In this document: positions 11,314 through 21,050 of the stretch, piece by piece
Numbering within the stretch: the stretch's first letter is position 1
Layout: each line of letters starts with the position of its first letter
From: Pardosa pseudoannulata
Lineage: Eukaryota > Arthropoda > Arachnida > Araneae > Lycosidae
Direction: 5' to 3'
NCBI GenBank assembly: GCA_032207245.1
Contig: CM063504.1
Location: 84,034,844 to 84,098,843, forward strand
DNA: 64,000 bases
Made by a program: the position numbers and the translations under genes
The notes under the pieces: generated by a model
Databases searched by the model: none
Seen by the model: only the letters and a program-made list of their open reading frames with translations
What the model was told of the DNA's origin: nothing

Positions 11314-12037
11314 TTGTATGTGTGATTGCAAAAAGGGTTATTCCAAAACATCCCAAATTAAACTAAGATAGACACTTGAACAATATTTGTGCAATCTATC
11401 CGTAGAAGGTATAATAGATAAAATATCATATCATTTTATATCATATTATATCCTATCACACCGTTTCACATCATATGTTAATAAACTTATCCATCTTTGA
11501 GTGGAAAAAGAATAGTATTCCGAGAATTGTTTCTATAGTCTACTCACTGACTATATACATCAGCTTCTTTAAACGTCTTTAGATTAGTTAATCTTAAATT
11601 TTTGTCACGTCAACATGTGGTTTAAAAATATTCTTTTATTTCTAAAAAACTAACTTAATAGACTATTCGGGTAGTTTCTGAAATCAAATTTTGTTTTCAA
11701 AATTTATGAGCAATTCCTAAAGAACTCGGAAGAAGACAATTCTTGCATGTCTTCAGATCAAATAATTAATCTTCAGATCAGATTATCAAACTGAAGAATT
11801 ATATATGATTAATGTATACTATTATTTTAAATTGAGGCACGTGTAATTATTTATTATTTATGAAAGCGATGTGAATAACGATTATTAGTATTGATAGTTA
11901 CTACCGCATATCTTTCTAAATATTGTAATCTATTTATTAAAAAAAAAAAATAGAATCGATCAAATCATAAGTCGCAGCGACCCCGAAATTATTTTCTGGC
12001 TGTGGCGTTGGCTGATAACAAAAGTCGATTTTTTTGT
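11314..12037. other. AT-rich intergenic, no gene seen
   Basis: Includes a short ATATCATAT-rich stretch near 11425-11475 but no supported gene. Confidence 0.5.
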
Positions 12038-12041
12038 TTAA

Positions 12042-12606
12042 CCCCTTCCGGTATGATTTAATAATGAAAAACTGTGCATGAAATAACCATTTAATTTTTA
12101 TTTTAATTATAAAAACTTGTTTCATTTTACAATTCTTACATATTCTTAATTAAAATCCACTTTTTACATAGTGTTAAATAATATCAGAAACAGTAAAATT
12201 AAGAAAATATCAAAGCCAAACATTAATAAGGTATACAGATAATAGTCTTCAAGCTAGTGGTACTTTTCAAAACAAAGTGCAAAGGAATTCTTAATTATTT
12301 ACACCGCCAAGTAGTCTCACTTTTAATTTGATTCTTGTAACACACACGGCATTTCTTAGTAGGTTTTCTTTTATTCTGACTCATTAATTTGGCAATGACT
12401 TGTACCAAGTAAACAATATGCAATAGTGACTTGTGATTTTCACAAGTGATAAAAGTGTTGCCAAATTCAGTACACTAGAAATTTTAAACTAAATTAATTA
12501 TCATATTTAACAGTAACTTTAATCGCATGACGAGTGTAGCTCGTCATTGTGCGGTATGGAATGAAAAACTAATGACGAGTTAGACTAGTCATTTTACCGG
12601 AAGGGG
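12042..12606. mobile_element. piggyBac-like MITE (TTAA target), copy 2
   Basis: TTAA flanks both sides (12038-12041 and 12607-12610). The 12-bp terminal repeat CCCCTTCCGGTA is perfectly inverted. Near the right end are two imperfect palindromes, ATGACGAG...CTCGTCAT (12530-12546) and AATGACGAG...CTAGTCATT (12571-12593). No coding capacity is seen. Confidence 0.85.
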
Positions 12607-12621
12607 TTAACAGGTTTTAAA

Positions 12622-12706
12622 ATGCAAGTGTTCGGGAGTTAACGATTCTGATAAGATTAAACAAATCACAACACTAACCGCGATCACATTAAGCGGAGCC
12701 TGCTGT
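12622..12706. mobile_element. Solo right end of a pogo-like element
   Basis: The sequence ACCGCGATCACATTAAGCGG followed by AGCCTGCTGTA matches the right terminal repeats of the pogo-like copies ending at 10428 and 19297. No left end was found, so this is a truncated relic beside the piggyBac-like MITE. Confidence 0.55.
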
Positions 12707-13677
12707 AAATACCAATTTAAAAAAAACTACAACATTTATTTATTTAATTTTCTGTTATACGCAGCTTTCCTGCCGAGGAGCCGACGCGTCTGGAGACTCC
12801 CCTCTCCTCCCTTCCTAAAAGACCTCCCCTGAAGCATTTAGGTCTCTCTCGTCGGCTAATCCCTTTGATGTTTCTATGAAATGAAAATAAAAAACTGTAC
12901 GAGTTTAAAATTTTTAGCTTATTTTTTTGTTAAACTGGGAATAAATGATTACCTTGCTAGCGATAGGATACGCGACACTCTTTATGTTAATTTTTTATTC
13001 ATAAAACGGAAGAAGAAAACGAAACATTAATAATGGTAACAGTAATGATTCACTCTAGTGTTTTGCCTCTGGGGAACAACGATTTGAAGCAAAGATTTTA
13101 CAACTTAAACATACCATATTTACTTGGATTTAACGTGCATTATTTTTTTAAACATTTATGCTAAACTCTTAGAAGGGCATTAAGGCCATATCACTGGTCA
13201 ACGAGTACGTGTTCAAGAAACAACAGATTTAGTTTTGGATTCTTTTTCTCGTATGAGAGCGAAATATTTTCAACCGATTAAAGGCGTTATCAAAACAAAA
13301 TCGTTATCGTAAACAAAAGTAAATTATAATTTTTGCTGTAATACGTATTTAAGAAATCAGCCCAAGAATAAGCAGTTTTCTTATGCTTAGGCCTAGTATC
13401 ACACATTAACATGTACGAGTTACTTTTTGGTTTCTTGAACTAGGGAATAATATGCAAATACTCGTTTAACTTTAACGGTAATTTACCAATTTTTTTAATA
13501 ATATAAAAGGTAAATAATAAGTATGATTTAATTTTGAACAAAACATTAAAGAATAGTTTATATAAAATGTAAACATTTAAACATTTACCAAATTCTCAAC
13601 AGTAAATTTTAATTACTTTATTTGTCAGAAAAACTATAAAAATACGAATAAAAATATTTTTAAAAAATTAAATTAGA
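12707..13677. other. Intergenic with a GC-rich patch
   Basis: 12765-12865 is clearly GC-richer than its surroundings and contains AGCCGACG and its inverse CGTCGGCT about 70 bp apart. I cannot assign a function. The rest is AT-rich with no gene. Confidence 0.4.
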
Positions 13678-13858
13678 ATGGTTTGGTTTGGTTTGGAGAG
13701 CTAGGGTCTACTTTTTGCAAGACGAGGGTTAATGAGACCGGGACCTACTGCTTAAAGCCATTTCCGAACGGCTACGAACATCCATGCCACAGTGGGATTC
13801 GAACCCACGAACTCCAGATCCGAAAGCCAGCACCCTAACCAATCGGCCATTGTTCGGC
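13678..13858 (-). mobile_element. tRNA-derived SINE (family A), copy 2
   Basis: Minus-strand copy of the family. It has the B box GGTTCGAATCC (reverse complement near 13797), the body GGTCCCGGTCTCATTAACCC and the tail CCAAACCAAACCAAACC. A perfect 8-bp duplication AAATTAGA flanks it (13670-13677 and 13859-13866). Confidence 0.9.
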
Positions 13859-13866
13859 AAATTAGA

Positions 13867-14420
13867 GCGGTAGTTTAGAAATAATAATCCATGCAAAATT
13901 GGTATTTTTATGGCTTAAGAATTTTTTAAAATTATGTTTGTAAAAACATAATTTTAATTCAAACTTTTATCACCTAATGGGGATCTATTTTTGATAAGTA
14001 TGTGTGAATTATTCTTTGTAAATAACATGCATAGCGACATAATAAACGTCGTTAAGTAAAACCGGGTTTGTTTTTTGTGTGTAATAGATGTTGCTCCAAC
14101 CAGAATATCTACATGGTATAAATATAATCTGTAGCAGGCCAGAGCTAGTACAAATTTGGGACAGTACAATGTCTATGAATAGATTTTTCGGTACAAATAT
14201 TGAAATAATCATAGTAATTAATATAACTGTGCAGCTCTTATGTAATTATGTATTTCTAGTATTTGTTTCTTGTATTAGTTCTCAAACGTAATTCGTGTGC
14301 TTTATTTTCTCTTTTTTTAACCTTACTTTTCAATTTTTATTAAATTTAAAATTTACATTTTATTTATTAAACCTTTTACTTTTCATGTATGTTCCTTTTA
14401 CTTGAATGTATACAATTTTT
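13867..14420. other. Intergenic, no supported gene
   Basis: Several overlapping frames on both strands at 13954-14291 look like chance. If the Cys-rich exon at 14902 is real, earlier exons could lie here or further upstream, but I cannot identify any. Confidence 0.35.
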
Positions 14421-14542
14421 TGTACCTATGAGCAGTACTTCTGAACAAGAGGACTAGACTCAGACTAATTATGATAGTACGCTCCCTGCGTGATCCTGTG
14501 TGAACTGCATTTACAAACTTCGAATGCAAATTGTCGGTTTGG

Positions 14543-14544
<2 letters not shown>
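14421..14544 (+). pseudogene. Partial duplicate of the Cys-rich exon's 3' end
   Basis: TGTACCTATGAGCAGTACTT followed by CTGA corresponds to the last seven codons plus stop of the exon ending at 15086, and about 100 bp of 3' flank is shared after it. The final Cys codon TGC is TTC (Phe) here. Nothing upstream of 14421 matches the exon, so this is a truncated copy. It ends where a TA/TG microsatellite begins. Confidence 0.7.

Positions 14545-14634
<90 letters not shown>
14545..14634. repeat. (TA)n(TG)n compound microsatellite
   Basis: About 42 bp of TA followed directly by about 48 bp of TG. Confidence 0.97.
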
Positions 14635-14641
<7 letters not shown>

Positions 14642-14901
14642 CAAAATTATTTAAATTTAATATTTCCTTAAAAACATCCTCTCTCCCATTCTAATTCCTT
14701 TAAATCTTTTTTCCAGCCTCTAAATATTCTAATCAAAAGAGTATTTTCCACTTAACATTTTTCCCAAAGCTTTCTATCCTAAAAATGTCAACTTTCTGTC
14801 TATTCAGCACGTTTCCCAGCTGTCGGGGGCAAATGATTTCACGTTTTTGCTGATATTGCATTTAATACGTTTATTAATTTATTATATATTTTTTTTTACA
14901 G

Positions 14902-15086
14902 TGGGAAAATTCTTTCTGTCTTCGCTCTTGGGTGCACCTGTGTTCAATCAGAGTGATCTCTATGGTTTTTCTTTGTCGTCCAGTAGAACAGATGCACATT
15001 GTAGCAGCTCTGGAATAAAGTTTCAATTTGACTGGTGTTGTTCTCTCCAATGTCGGCCAGGCTGTACCTATGAACAGTACTGCTGA
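14902..15086 (+). CDS. Candidate terminal exon of a Cys-rich secreted peptide
   Basis: A strong 3' splice site (a T-rich tract ending TTTTTTTACAG at 14901) opens a frame running to TGA at 15084-15086. Read in phase 1, it gives about 61 residues. The first half is hydrophobic and Ser-rich (GKFFLSSLLGAPVF...). After an Arg there are six cysteines spaced C-x11-CC-x3-C-x3-C-x5-C, ending WCCSLQCRPGCTYEQYC just before the stop. The CC-x3-C core and entry in phase 1 recall A-chain exons of insulin/relaxin peptides, but the last spacing (5, with an additional Cys) is not canonical. A knottin-like secreted peptide is an alternative. No upstream exon, signal peptide or promoter was found. AATAAA occurs at 15508-15513. 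The truncated duplicate at 14421-14544 supports an older origin for this unit. Confidence 0.4.
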
Positions 15087-15176
15087 ACAAGAGGACTAGA
15101 CTCAAGCTAATTATGATAGTACACTCCCTGCGTGAACTGCATTTAAAAACTTCGAATGCAAATTTTCGATTTGGGA
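15063..15176 (+). repeat. Direct repeat of 14421-14544
   Basis: The end of the candidate exon and its 3' flank are repeated about 640 bp upstream with scattered substitutions and a 10-bp indel. Confidence 0.85.
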
Positions 15177-15577
15177 TTTAAGGGTAAAAAAAAAAACAAT
15201 TTGACGAAAAACATTTTGAGGGTATATTTGGACAATATACCAGCAAACCGGTACAAGTTTACAAGTTACTTATTGATGAGACACAGATTTTGCGTCTTGG
15301 ATAAGATGTAACGGTATATTTAATTTCGAATTAATCATAATTTAAACATAATTTAAATGTAGATAATTAATTTTAAAATGTTTCCGTAATTATAAATGTT
15401 ATTTTGTAAATATTTGTAAAACTTTACTTTTTGTATTTTTGGCAACACTTATCATTATTCTTAGATTTTGAAAAAACCAAACTAGAGAAGGGTTAGCGAG
15501 AGTAGAAAATAAATGCGATGAAAGATTTTATGGTCGTATTCTTTTTTTAACTCAGGTTTTACCATATCCACTTCTGA

Positions 15578-15907
15578 AATTTATCCTATATAGCTGATAA
15601 TATTGTGTCCCGCAAATTGCATGCAGAATTTATAAATGTTGTGAAACTTCTGAAAGAGCTGCATACCAGCAAAGATTCCACGAAACTCTCGCTCCAGCAG
15701 ACGCTAAGAACTACTGAACTTGGAATTTGGACAATGGAAGCCAAGGATGTCATTGCACACAAAATGTATTCTTTCAGAAACGGAATTTTAATAGGAACAG
15801 GCACAAGCGTTCGAAAGCAAAGCAAAGGAAAAACTGTAGTTAAATATTATTGCAAATACATGCAGAGGACAAAGAAAAGTTCTTATCAGTTAGGGACCGC
15901 TAAATAA
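15578..15907 (+). CDS. Unrecognised open frame, exon-like or relic
   Basis: An open stretch of 110 codons lacks an obvious early ATG; the longest reading enters through GTG at 15605. Its composition is more GC-balanced than its flanks. The protein is basic and rich in Lys, Thr and Ser (KLHAEFINVVKLLKELHTSK near the start). I recognise no family. It could be an exon, or a degraded transposon or gene fragment. Confidence 0.25.
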   Translation, partial: NLSYIADNIVSRKLHAEFINVVKLLKELHTSKDSTKLSLQQTLRTTELGIWTMEAKDVIAHKMYSFRNGILIGTGTSVRKQSKGKTVVKYYCKYMQRTKKSSYQLGTAK

Positions 15908-16705
15908 AGATTTCGCCGAACAGCGTCGATCACGTTATCAGCGTATAATTGCGATGCTATCGCTGCCCAACTCTTAAGCTGAAAGTATTGGATAGCTTCA
16001 GCAGCATTAGTGAATCATGAATATTATCGTGCTGCTGCTGATGGCTGTTAAAGAGGATAAAAAAGAAAATCCTAAAAGCGAGTTTAGAAAGTTGTTTTTG
16101 TTAAGTGCGTGATAGCATATCATAATGTAATGGTTTAAGATTTATCTATCTTAAAAGAGTTCTTTTTTTTTAATTAAAAAAATAATAATAAACATGGTTC
16201 TCTCCTCAACTTGAAACAGACACAGAACGAGAACAAAAATAATTCCCCTTGTTTGCAGAAAGTGAGAAATGTTAATAAAATAGAATTAATGTTAATGGAG
16301 CCTCTTCATTCCAAACATCTTTTTAGTCTATTTTGATAGCGGGAGATCGTCTAAAGACTTGCCATACTGAGTAAAAAATTGATGAGGATGAGGAATTGCA
16401 ATTAGAGAAGCAGGTAAAATGTCTACTTTCCCACGCTGATAGTCATAGCTTTTTTCTTTTTTAAAAGACCGACATTTAGAAATTTTTTCACAATGTTTTA
16501 TTCAGTACTTAAGAAAGAATAATCAAACAGCCAATGATTCACATTTAAAAAAAAACTGAATAGCGATTTTTTTCCCACTGCAATACTGCCCGTTTAACAA
16601 TAACAACGCGAATATGATAATTTTATGGGTATCAGAAATATCTACTGTAAAATAAACTGCTCTTCCTCTCCCTCCCAACAATATTGAGAAGATCGATCAT
16701 GCTTA
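15908..16705. other. Intergenic, no supported gene
   Basis: Moderately GC-balanced near 15920-16060, then AT-rich. No domain or terminal repeat recognised. Confidence 0.4.
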
Positions 16706-16873
16706 ATATACACTCAAGAGCCAAAACATTCTGACCACACCTACATTTTGCAATGAACTCGCCTGGATGACGTGGAAGGCACGTGATCAGGTGGAAGAGG
16801 TATTTAACTGCTGCTGGATGAATCTGAAGAATCATTCTTTCACTTACTTCTGTGTGTGATAGGAAAGGCCGCG

Positions 16874-16996
16874 GATCTAAGAGATTTTGATAGAGGGCAG
16901 ATTGTAATGGCTCGAAGGCTCGGAACAAGTATTTCCGAAACTGCACGACTCGTGGGTTGTTCGCGATCTACAGTTATTAGTACTTATGCAAAGTGA
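16874..16996 (+). pseudogene. Tc1 transposase N-terminus (DNA-binding), fragment
   Basis: The frame reads [20 protein letters not shown] then [14 protein letters not shown], the helix-turn-helix (paired-like) region of Tc1 transposases, and stops at TGA 16994-16996. Past the stop, RRHGVGRPHT, typical of the GRPR-like linker, is still visible. Confidence 0.75.
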
Positions 16997-17136
16997 ATGA
17001 ATGACGGTGAAACCAGCAGTAGACGACATGGTGTTGGACGTCCACACACTCTCGAAGGAGCCAGACAATGGCTTAGCTGACAACCCAATACAATACAGGG
17101 CCAAGTAGAATAGTATCGGAGCACAAGGCTAAAATT

Positions 17137-17412
17137 GTGTTGGAGTGGTTCCAGGAACATGATGCTGAATTCCAATTAATGTCTTGGCCACCTCACTCAC
17201 CGGATCTCAATCCGATAGAACACATTTGGGATGTCATGGGACAGCAAGTCAGAGTTCAAAGACCACCAATTCGCAATATCTCGGATTTGCGTAATTGTTG
17301 CTTAAACATCTGGTACAATCTGTCTCCGGCCATCTACCAAGGACTTGTGGCATCCATGCCAAGGCGGGTTGAAGCTGTGTTGCGCGCCAAAGGTGGACCA
17401 ACTCGTTATTGA
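17137..17412 (+). pseudogene. Tc1 transposase C-terminus, fragment
   Basis: The frame contains WPPHSPDLNPIEHIWDVMGQ, the conserved block holding the glutamate of the DD34E triad, followed by a normal Tc1 tail ending AKGGPTRY. Both catalytic aspartates lie in the deleted middle, so the element cannot encode active transposase. Confidence 0.85.
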
Positions 17413-17443
17413 CAGGTGGTCATAATGTTTTGGCTCTTGCGCA

Positions 17444-18077
17444 CCAGGAAACTCCATTTGTTTAAGGACTACAATTTTAATTTTCTACCAGACCACCTTG
17501 TCATAGTCACACAAATTATACTTCATGGCCTAAGTTAGAAATTTCTCGGTCTATATATGTGTGTATGAATGTATGTCAAAGACTTAGCGAAACATTGTTC
17601 ATGAAGGAAGATTTTCCCCTCCTACAAGCATACATGAAAATTAATACATTTTGGGGGATAGGTACAACCTAAACATCATCCTTTCCCTAAGTCACTGGTA
17701 TATATGTAAATGTGTTTATAGTTCAATTTACAATCAGAGATTCTGTATTTACATCCTGTAAACTATCTTCTAACTTTAAATTTTATTATTTAATAACTGT
17801 TTTCATTTATTTTAACTTATAATGCGTGTCTTTTTTTTTTGTGACTTGCATTTTTTAATTTTCTCAACACGGACGGCTGTACATTTTATTCACTGCAAGA
17901 CTAGAATTCGATGTAATGGGAGTGTAAAACACATCTTTTTATCTAAAAGTTATAGAAACATTCGGTTCAAAACTAAGATGATATTCTAGCCATTGCCTTA
18001 TTTTTAAGTTAAAAGTTATTGTAAACCAGTTGTAATTACAGCTAGGCTGGCCAACTCAAAAGACTCTGCTGGTCGCA
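17444..18077. other. Intergenic, no gene seen
   Basis: AT-rich. No terminal repeat or coding frame supported. Confidence 0.5.
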
Positions 18078-18085
18078 ATAGGAAT

Positions 18086-18380
18086 CAAGGCCGTAGGCAG
18101 GGGGAGGGATTTGGGGGACTGGTCCCCCCCCGAAACTTTGAAACACCATTAAGTAGATAGACAGTACCCCACGTTTGTGTGTGTCTGCTATCTGCTTAGC
18201 TGTTTATGAACATGGACAGTTATTCTCTTAGTAAACAACCGGCTCAAACCATAAAAGTCTTGCTGGACCTCTGGCCGGAAATACAGTATTTTCCCTTTCA
18301 TTAATTGAAGTATCATTCACAAATAAAGATGACTTTCTTCCTTGGTCCCCCTCTGAAAATAATTTCTGGCTACGGCCCTG
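18086..18380. mobile_element. hAT MITE with perfect 8-bp target duplication
   Basis: The ends CAAGGCCGTAGGCAGG and, in reverse, CAGGGCCGTAGCCAGA are flanked by a perfect ATAGGAAT duplication (18078-18085 and 18381-18388). The termini match those of the element at 3781-5432, so both belong to one family. It is 295 bp and non-coding. Confidence 0.93.
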
Positions 18381-18391
18381 ATAGGAATATA

Positions 18392-19297
18392 CACTGGACT
18401 CCGCTTAATGTGATTAGTTTGGGTCACCGTGATTTCTATAACAATAACAGATTGATAACAATAAAGGATATACAAAATTAGATAAATTTACCCTTCCCCC
18501 TTTAATTCACACTTACTATATTTCAAAATAAAATTAAAATACTCACATTATATTTATGCACCGTACATTATCCTTTAAGATATAAGAATTGTATAAATAA
18601 TAAAAATAATTGATCAATTGTTGACTGGCTGCAATTCTAAGAAGCTCATTGATAAATCGTTTGTAATCATAAAGTTTTTTAAAGTCATCGGAGCGGTGTT
18701 GTACTCCACGTCTCAACACTTTCAATGCAGTTCAGAAGCTGAGAAATGTTTAACTGCGCTGCAGCATTACGCTGACTCATATTTGGTAACCTGTCATAAC
18801 GATTTAAAATTTCGATCTTTAGTTTTAATGTTAAATCATTTCGCTTTCTGGCTTCCATATCGACAAGCTGCATGTAACCGAGCAAGGCATAAAATGTGAA
18901 TACGCTCCTTCTCAGTTCCGAATAGAATTTGTTGTCTTCTGCTTATCTGACAACTATTGACCACCAGCAGAGTGTGCGTATTTCTAAAAAATTCCAGGAA
19001 CGTGTAGTTTCCTACTCCTTTGTTTTTTCTCATTTTCCATAGGTGGAAGAGGGAGCATTCTAGGAAATTAAATCAAGAACGAAGGGGGAAAAAGAATGGG
19101 TTCCTTCTGAATACATTGTGAATATTCCTTTGCCAGTTAAAATGAGGTTCGAAAACTGATAACATTAACCGATGTAACGATCACATAAAGCTATAATTTT
19201 AACATACAAATGAATAGAGAAAATCGGGACCAGGTGAGTTCGATAACAATAAGCGATTGATAACGTTAACCGTGATCACATTAATCTTAGTCCACTG
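18392..19297 (-). mobile_element. pogo-like transposon, copy 2
   Basis: The ends CACTGGACTCCGCTTAATGT and, in reverse, CAGTGGACTAAGATTAATGT are flanked by TA on both sides (18390-18391 and 19298-19299). Subterminal AT-rich repeats (GATAACAATAA) follow. It is 906 bp with a transposase N-terminal remnant on the minus strand and no catalytic domain. Confidence 0.88.
18685..18885 (-). pseudogene. pogo-type transposase N-terminus, fragment
   Basis: The frame contains MEARKRNDLTLKLKIEILNR then YDRLPNMSQRNAAAQLNIS. This is the psq/CENP-B type helix-turn-helix of pogo and Tigger transposases, with the second helix (SQRNAAxxLNIS) preserved. The frame then loses similarity. The DDE domain is absent. 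Confidence 0.7.
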
Positions 19298-19332
19298 TAT
19301 TTTGTTCTTGTAGACCTACCTCACTGTACACA

Positions 19333-19468
19333 CTGCCGAAAAATGGCCGATACATTAATCCCACTATGGCATTGTTCGTCGAAAATCAAGCAGTAGGTCC
19401 CGGTCTCATTAGCCCTCGTGTTGTAAAAAGTAGATAAAAAGTAGCGCTCCAAATCCAAACCAAACCAA
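19333..19468 (+). mobile_element. tRNA-derived SINE (family A), internally deleted
   Basis: It starts TGCCGAAAAATGGCCGAT, then jumps straight to AATCCCAC, losing most of the tRNA-like head between A and B boxes. The body AGGTCCCGGTCTCATTAGCC and tail CCAAACCAAACC remain. A perfect 12-bp duplication TCACTGTACACA flanks it (19321-19332 and 19469-19480). Confidence 0.88.
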
Positions 19469-19480
19469 TCACTGTACACA

Positions 19481-20570
19481 TTATCAACGAAAATTCAAAA
19501 AAATGCATTATTGTTAAAATAGTTATTATTATTGTTGTTATTCATAAATTAACAATAGAACAGTTAACAATTTAAAACTGCATAAATAATTGCAATCAAT
19601 AAAACAATGAATAATATTACACATGCTATGATGAGTGTAATATTTGTTTTAATTATAAATTTTATGAATTTTACCACGGCCCGCAAAATTGTACATAGCT
19701 GGTGGTTCTTTGCCTGGTGTAGAGCAAACCAAACCAATTCACGGTTTATTGGTAAACAATTTGTAAACCTGTCTTAATTGTTTAAAATCTGTATACACCT
19801 ATAACATCTGGCATATGCGCAACAAAATGGGTGAAAACCATTAATTTCGCACACCTGCGTGAGCTACACGAGGATGAAATCGAAGTTTTTTTTTTTTTTT
19901 ACTATCCAGACTACTGCTGAAACTTCAAACTTCGTTGGAAGCGAGAATGATCAAATAAACGAGTGAATGAAAGCAGTCAAGTGTTATAATGTGCACGTAT
20001 TCACGCAAGCAAAGAAAAAAAAAAGAGCTTATGAAAATATTTAAAAAGGAGAAGAACTAAAATGTTAAAGAAGTTTGTTTAGACAAAGATGCCACAACAA
20101 ACTACAGTGTAAGACCTTCTATAAATAGAGACGGGATATGTGTGAAAGAAAGTTCTATGTCAAAAAAGCATAAACTCTTTTGTTTATACCTACCGGAGAT
20201 TTTGCTCAAGGAGTTTATAAATAGAATAACCGAAAGTCAAACCTCTTTCTGTGAAAAGAGAAAGTGAAAGAACTCTAGCGGAGAGAAATGATTTTATATG
20301 TTATGGGATAATGTAGCTAAACACAGAAACGTTATTTTAAAGTGTTTCTCGTTTTGTTTTGAACTAAAAAAATATCCTTTTCATAATTCCATCACGTGTA
20401 AATTGACAGTTACTAAAAATATGTTTCTGAATAGAATTTTAGGTTTGAAAGCAAAAAAATTATGCAGAATAGTTTTATAGCATAAATTTATGTCGTAGTT
20501 ATTAAGTAAATTAAGGAATGGTTCAAGAGCTGGAAAAACTGGATCCCTGTCTGAGACGAAAAATTATTTA
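19481..20570. other. Intergenic, no supported gene
   Basis: A weak family-A SINE tail-like piece (GAGCAAACCAAACCAATTC) lies near 19724. A 60-codon frame at 20298-20480 has no recognisable feature. Confidence 0.45.
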
Positions 20571-20576
20571 GGAGAG

Positions 20577-20629
20577 AGAAAGTATTCTACAAACTTGTGA
20601 TTTCCTGTCAAGTTTGTAGAATACTTTCT
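20577..20629. repeat. Perfect 21-bp inverted repeat (hairpin)
   Basis: The arms at 20577-20597 and 20609-20629 are perfectly complementary around an 11-nt loop TGATTTCCTGT. The arm begins AGAAAGTATTCTACAAACTT. No coding context. A transcript would fold into a short perfect stem. Confidence 0.9.
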
Positions 20630-21046
20630 TACTTAATTACAAAGTATAATTCTTTATTACTTGGAAGTCTGAAACATAATTATTTTATATCCTTTTTATT
20701 ACATGTAATGGTAATGCCAACCACTGCAAGTAAAATGTGTTAAGGGATTAATTGACAATGAATATAAATGCCTGCTTCCTCAGTGGTTTTGGTTCAATAA
20801 AAAATGTAAATAATTCTGTTACAATGGCGCAATCTACATCACTTAAAGTCGCCCAAATGCAAGGGATACAACGTTGCTAGGATAAAATACCTCTGTGTTT
20901 TAGTAAACCTCGTCAATAATTTCACCAAATTTGACACGGGGCACCGTATTCTTCAGTAGTACCCATTTACTTTTACACCTGATTCGTATTCATTGCAAAT
21001 GGAGCTCTGTATAACGAAAAACTTCAATATAGCGCACTGCTACTGG
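20630..21046. other. Intergenic, no supported gene
   Basis: Nothing recognised. GC content rises toward the LTR at 21051. Confidence 0.4.
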
Positions 21047-21050
21047 GTAT

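Larger units (their letters stand above)
16711..17443 (+). mobile_element. Tc1-like transposon with internal deletion
   Basis: Terminal inverted repeats share CAAGAGCCAAAACATT(C/A)TGACCAC at 16715-16738 and, in reverse, 17416-17439. A TA lies at the left edge. The element is about 730 bp, against a usual length of about 1.6 kb. It retains the start and end of a transposase with the middle missing. Confidence 0.88.

Noticed and set aside
18618..18899. 93-codon plus-strand frame
   Set aside because: It is antisense to the pogo transposase remnant.
19660..19740. Possible additional SINE with GAGCAAACCAAACC tail
   Set aside because: Only a short tail-like motif matches; no head or body is present.
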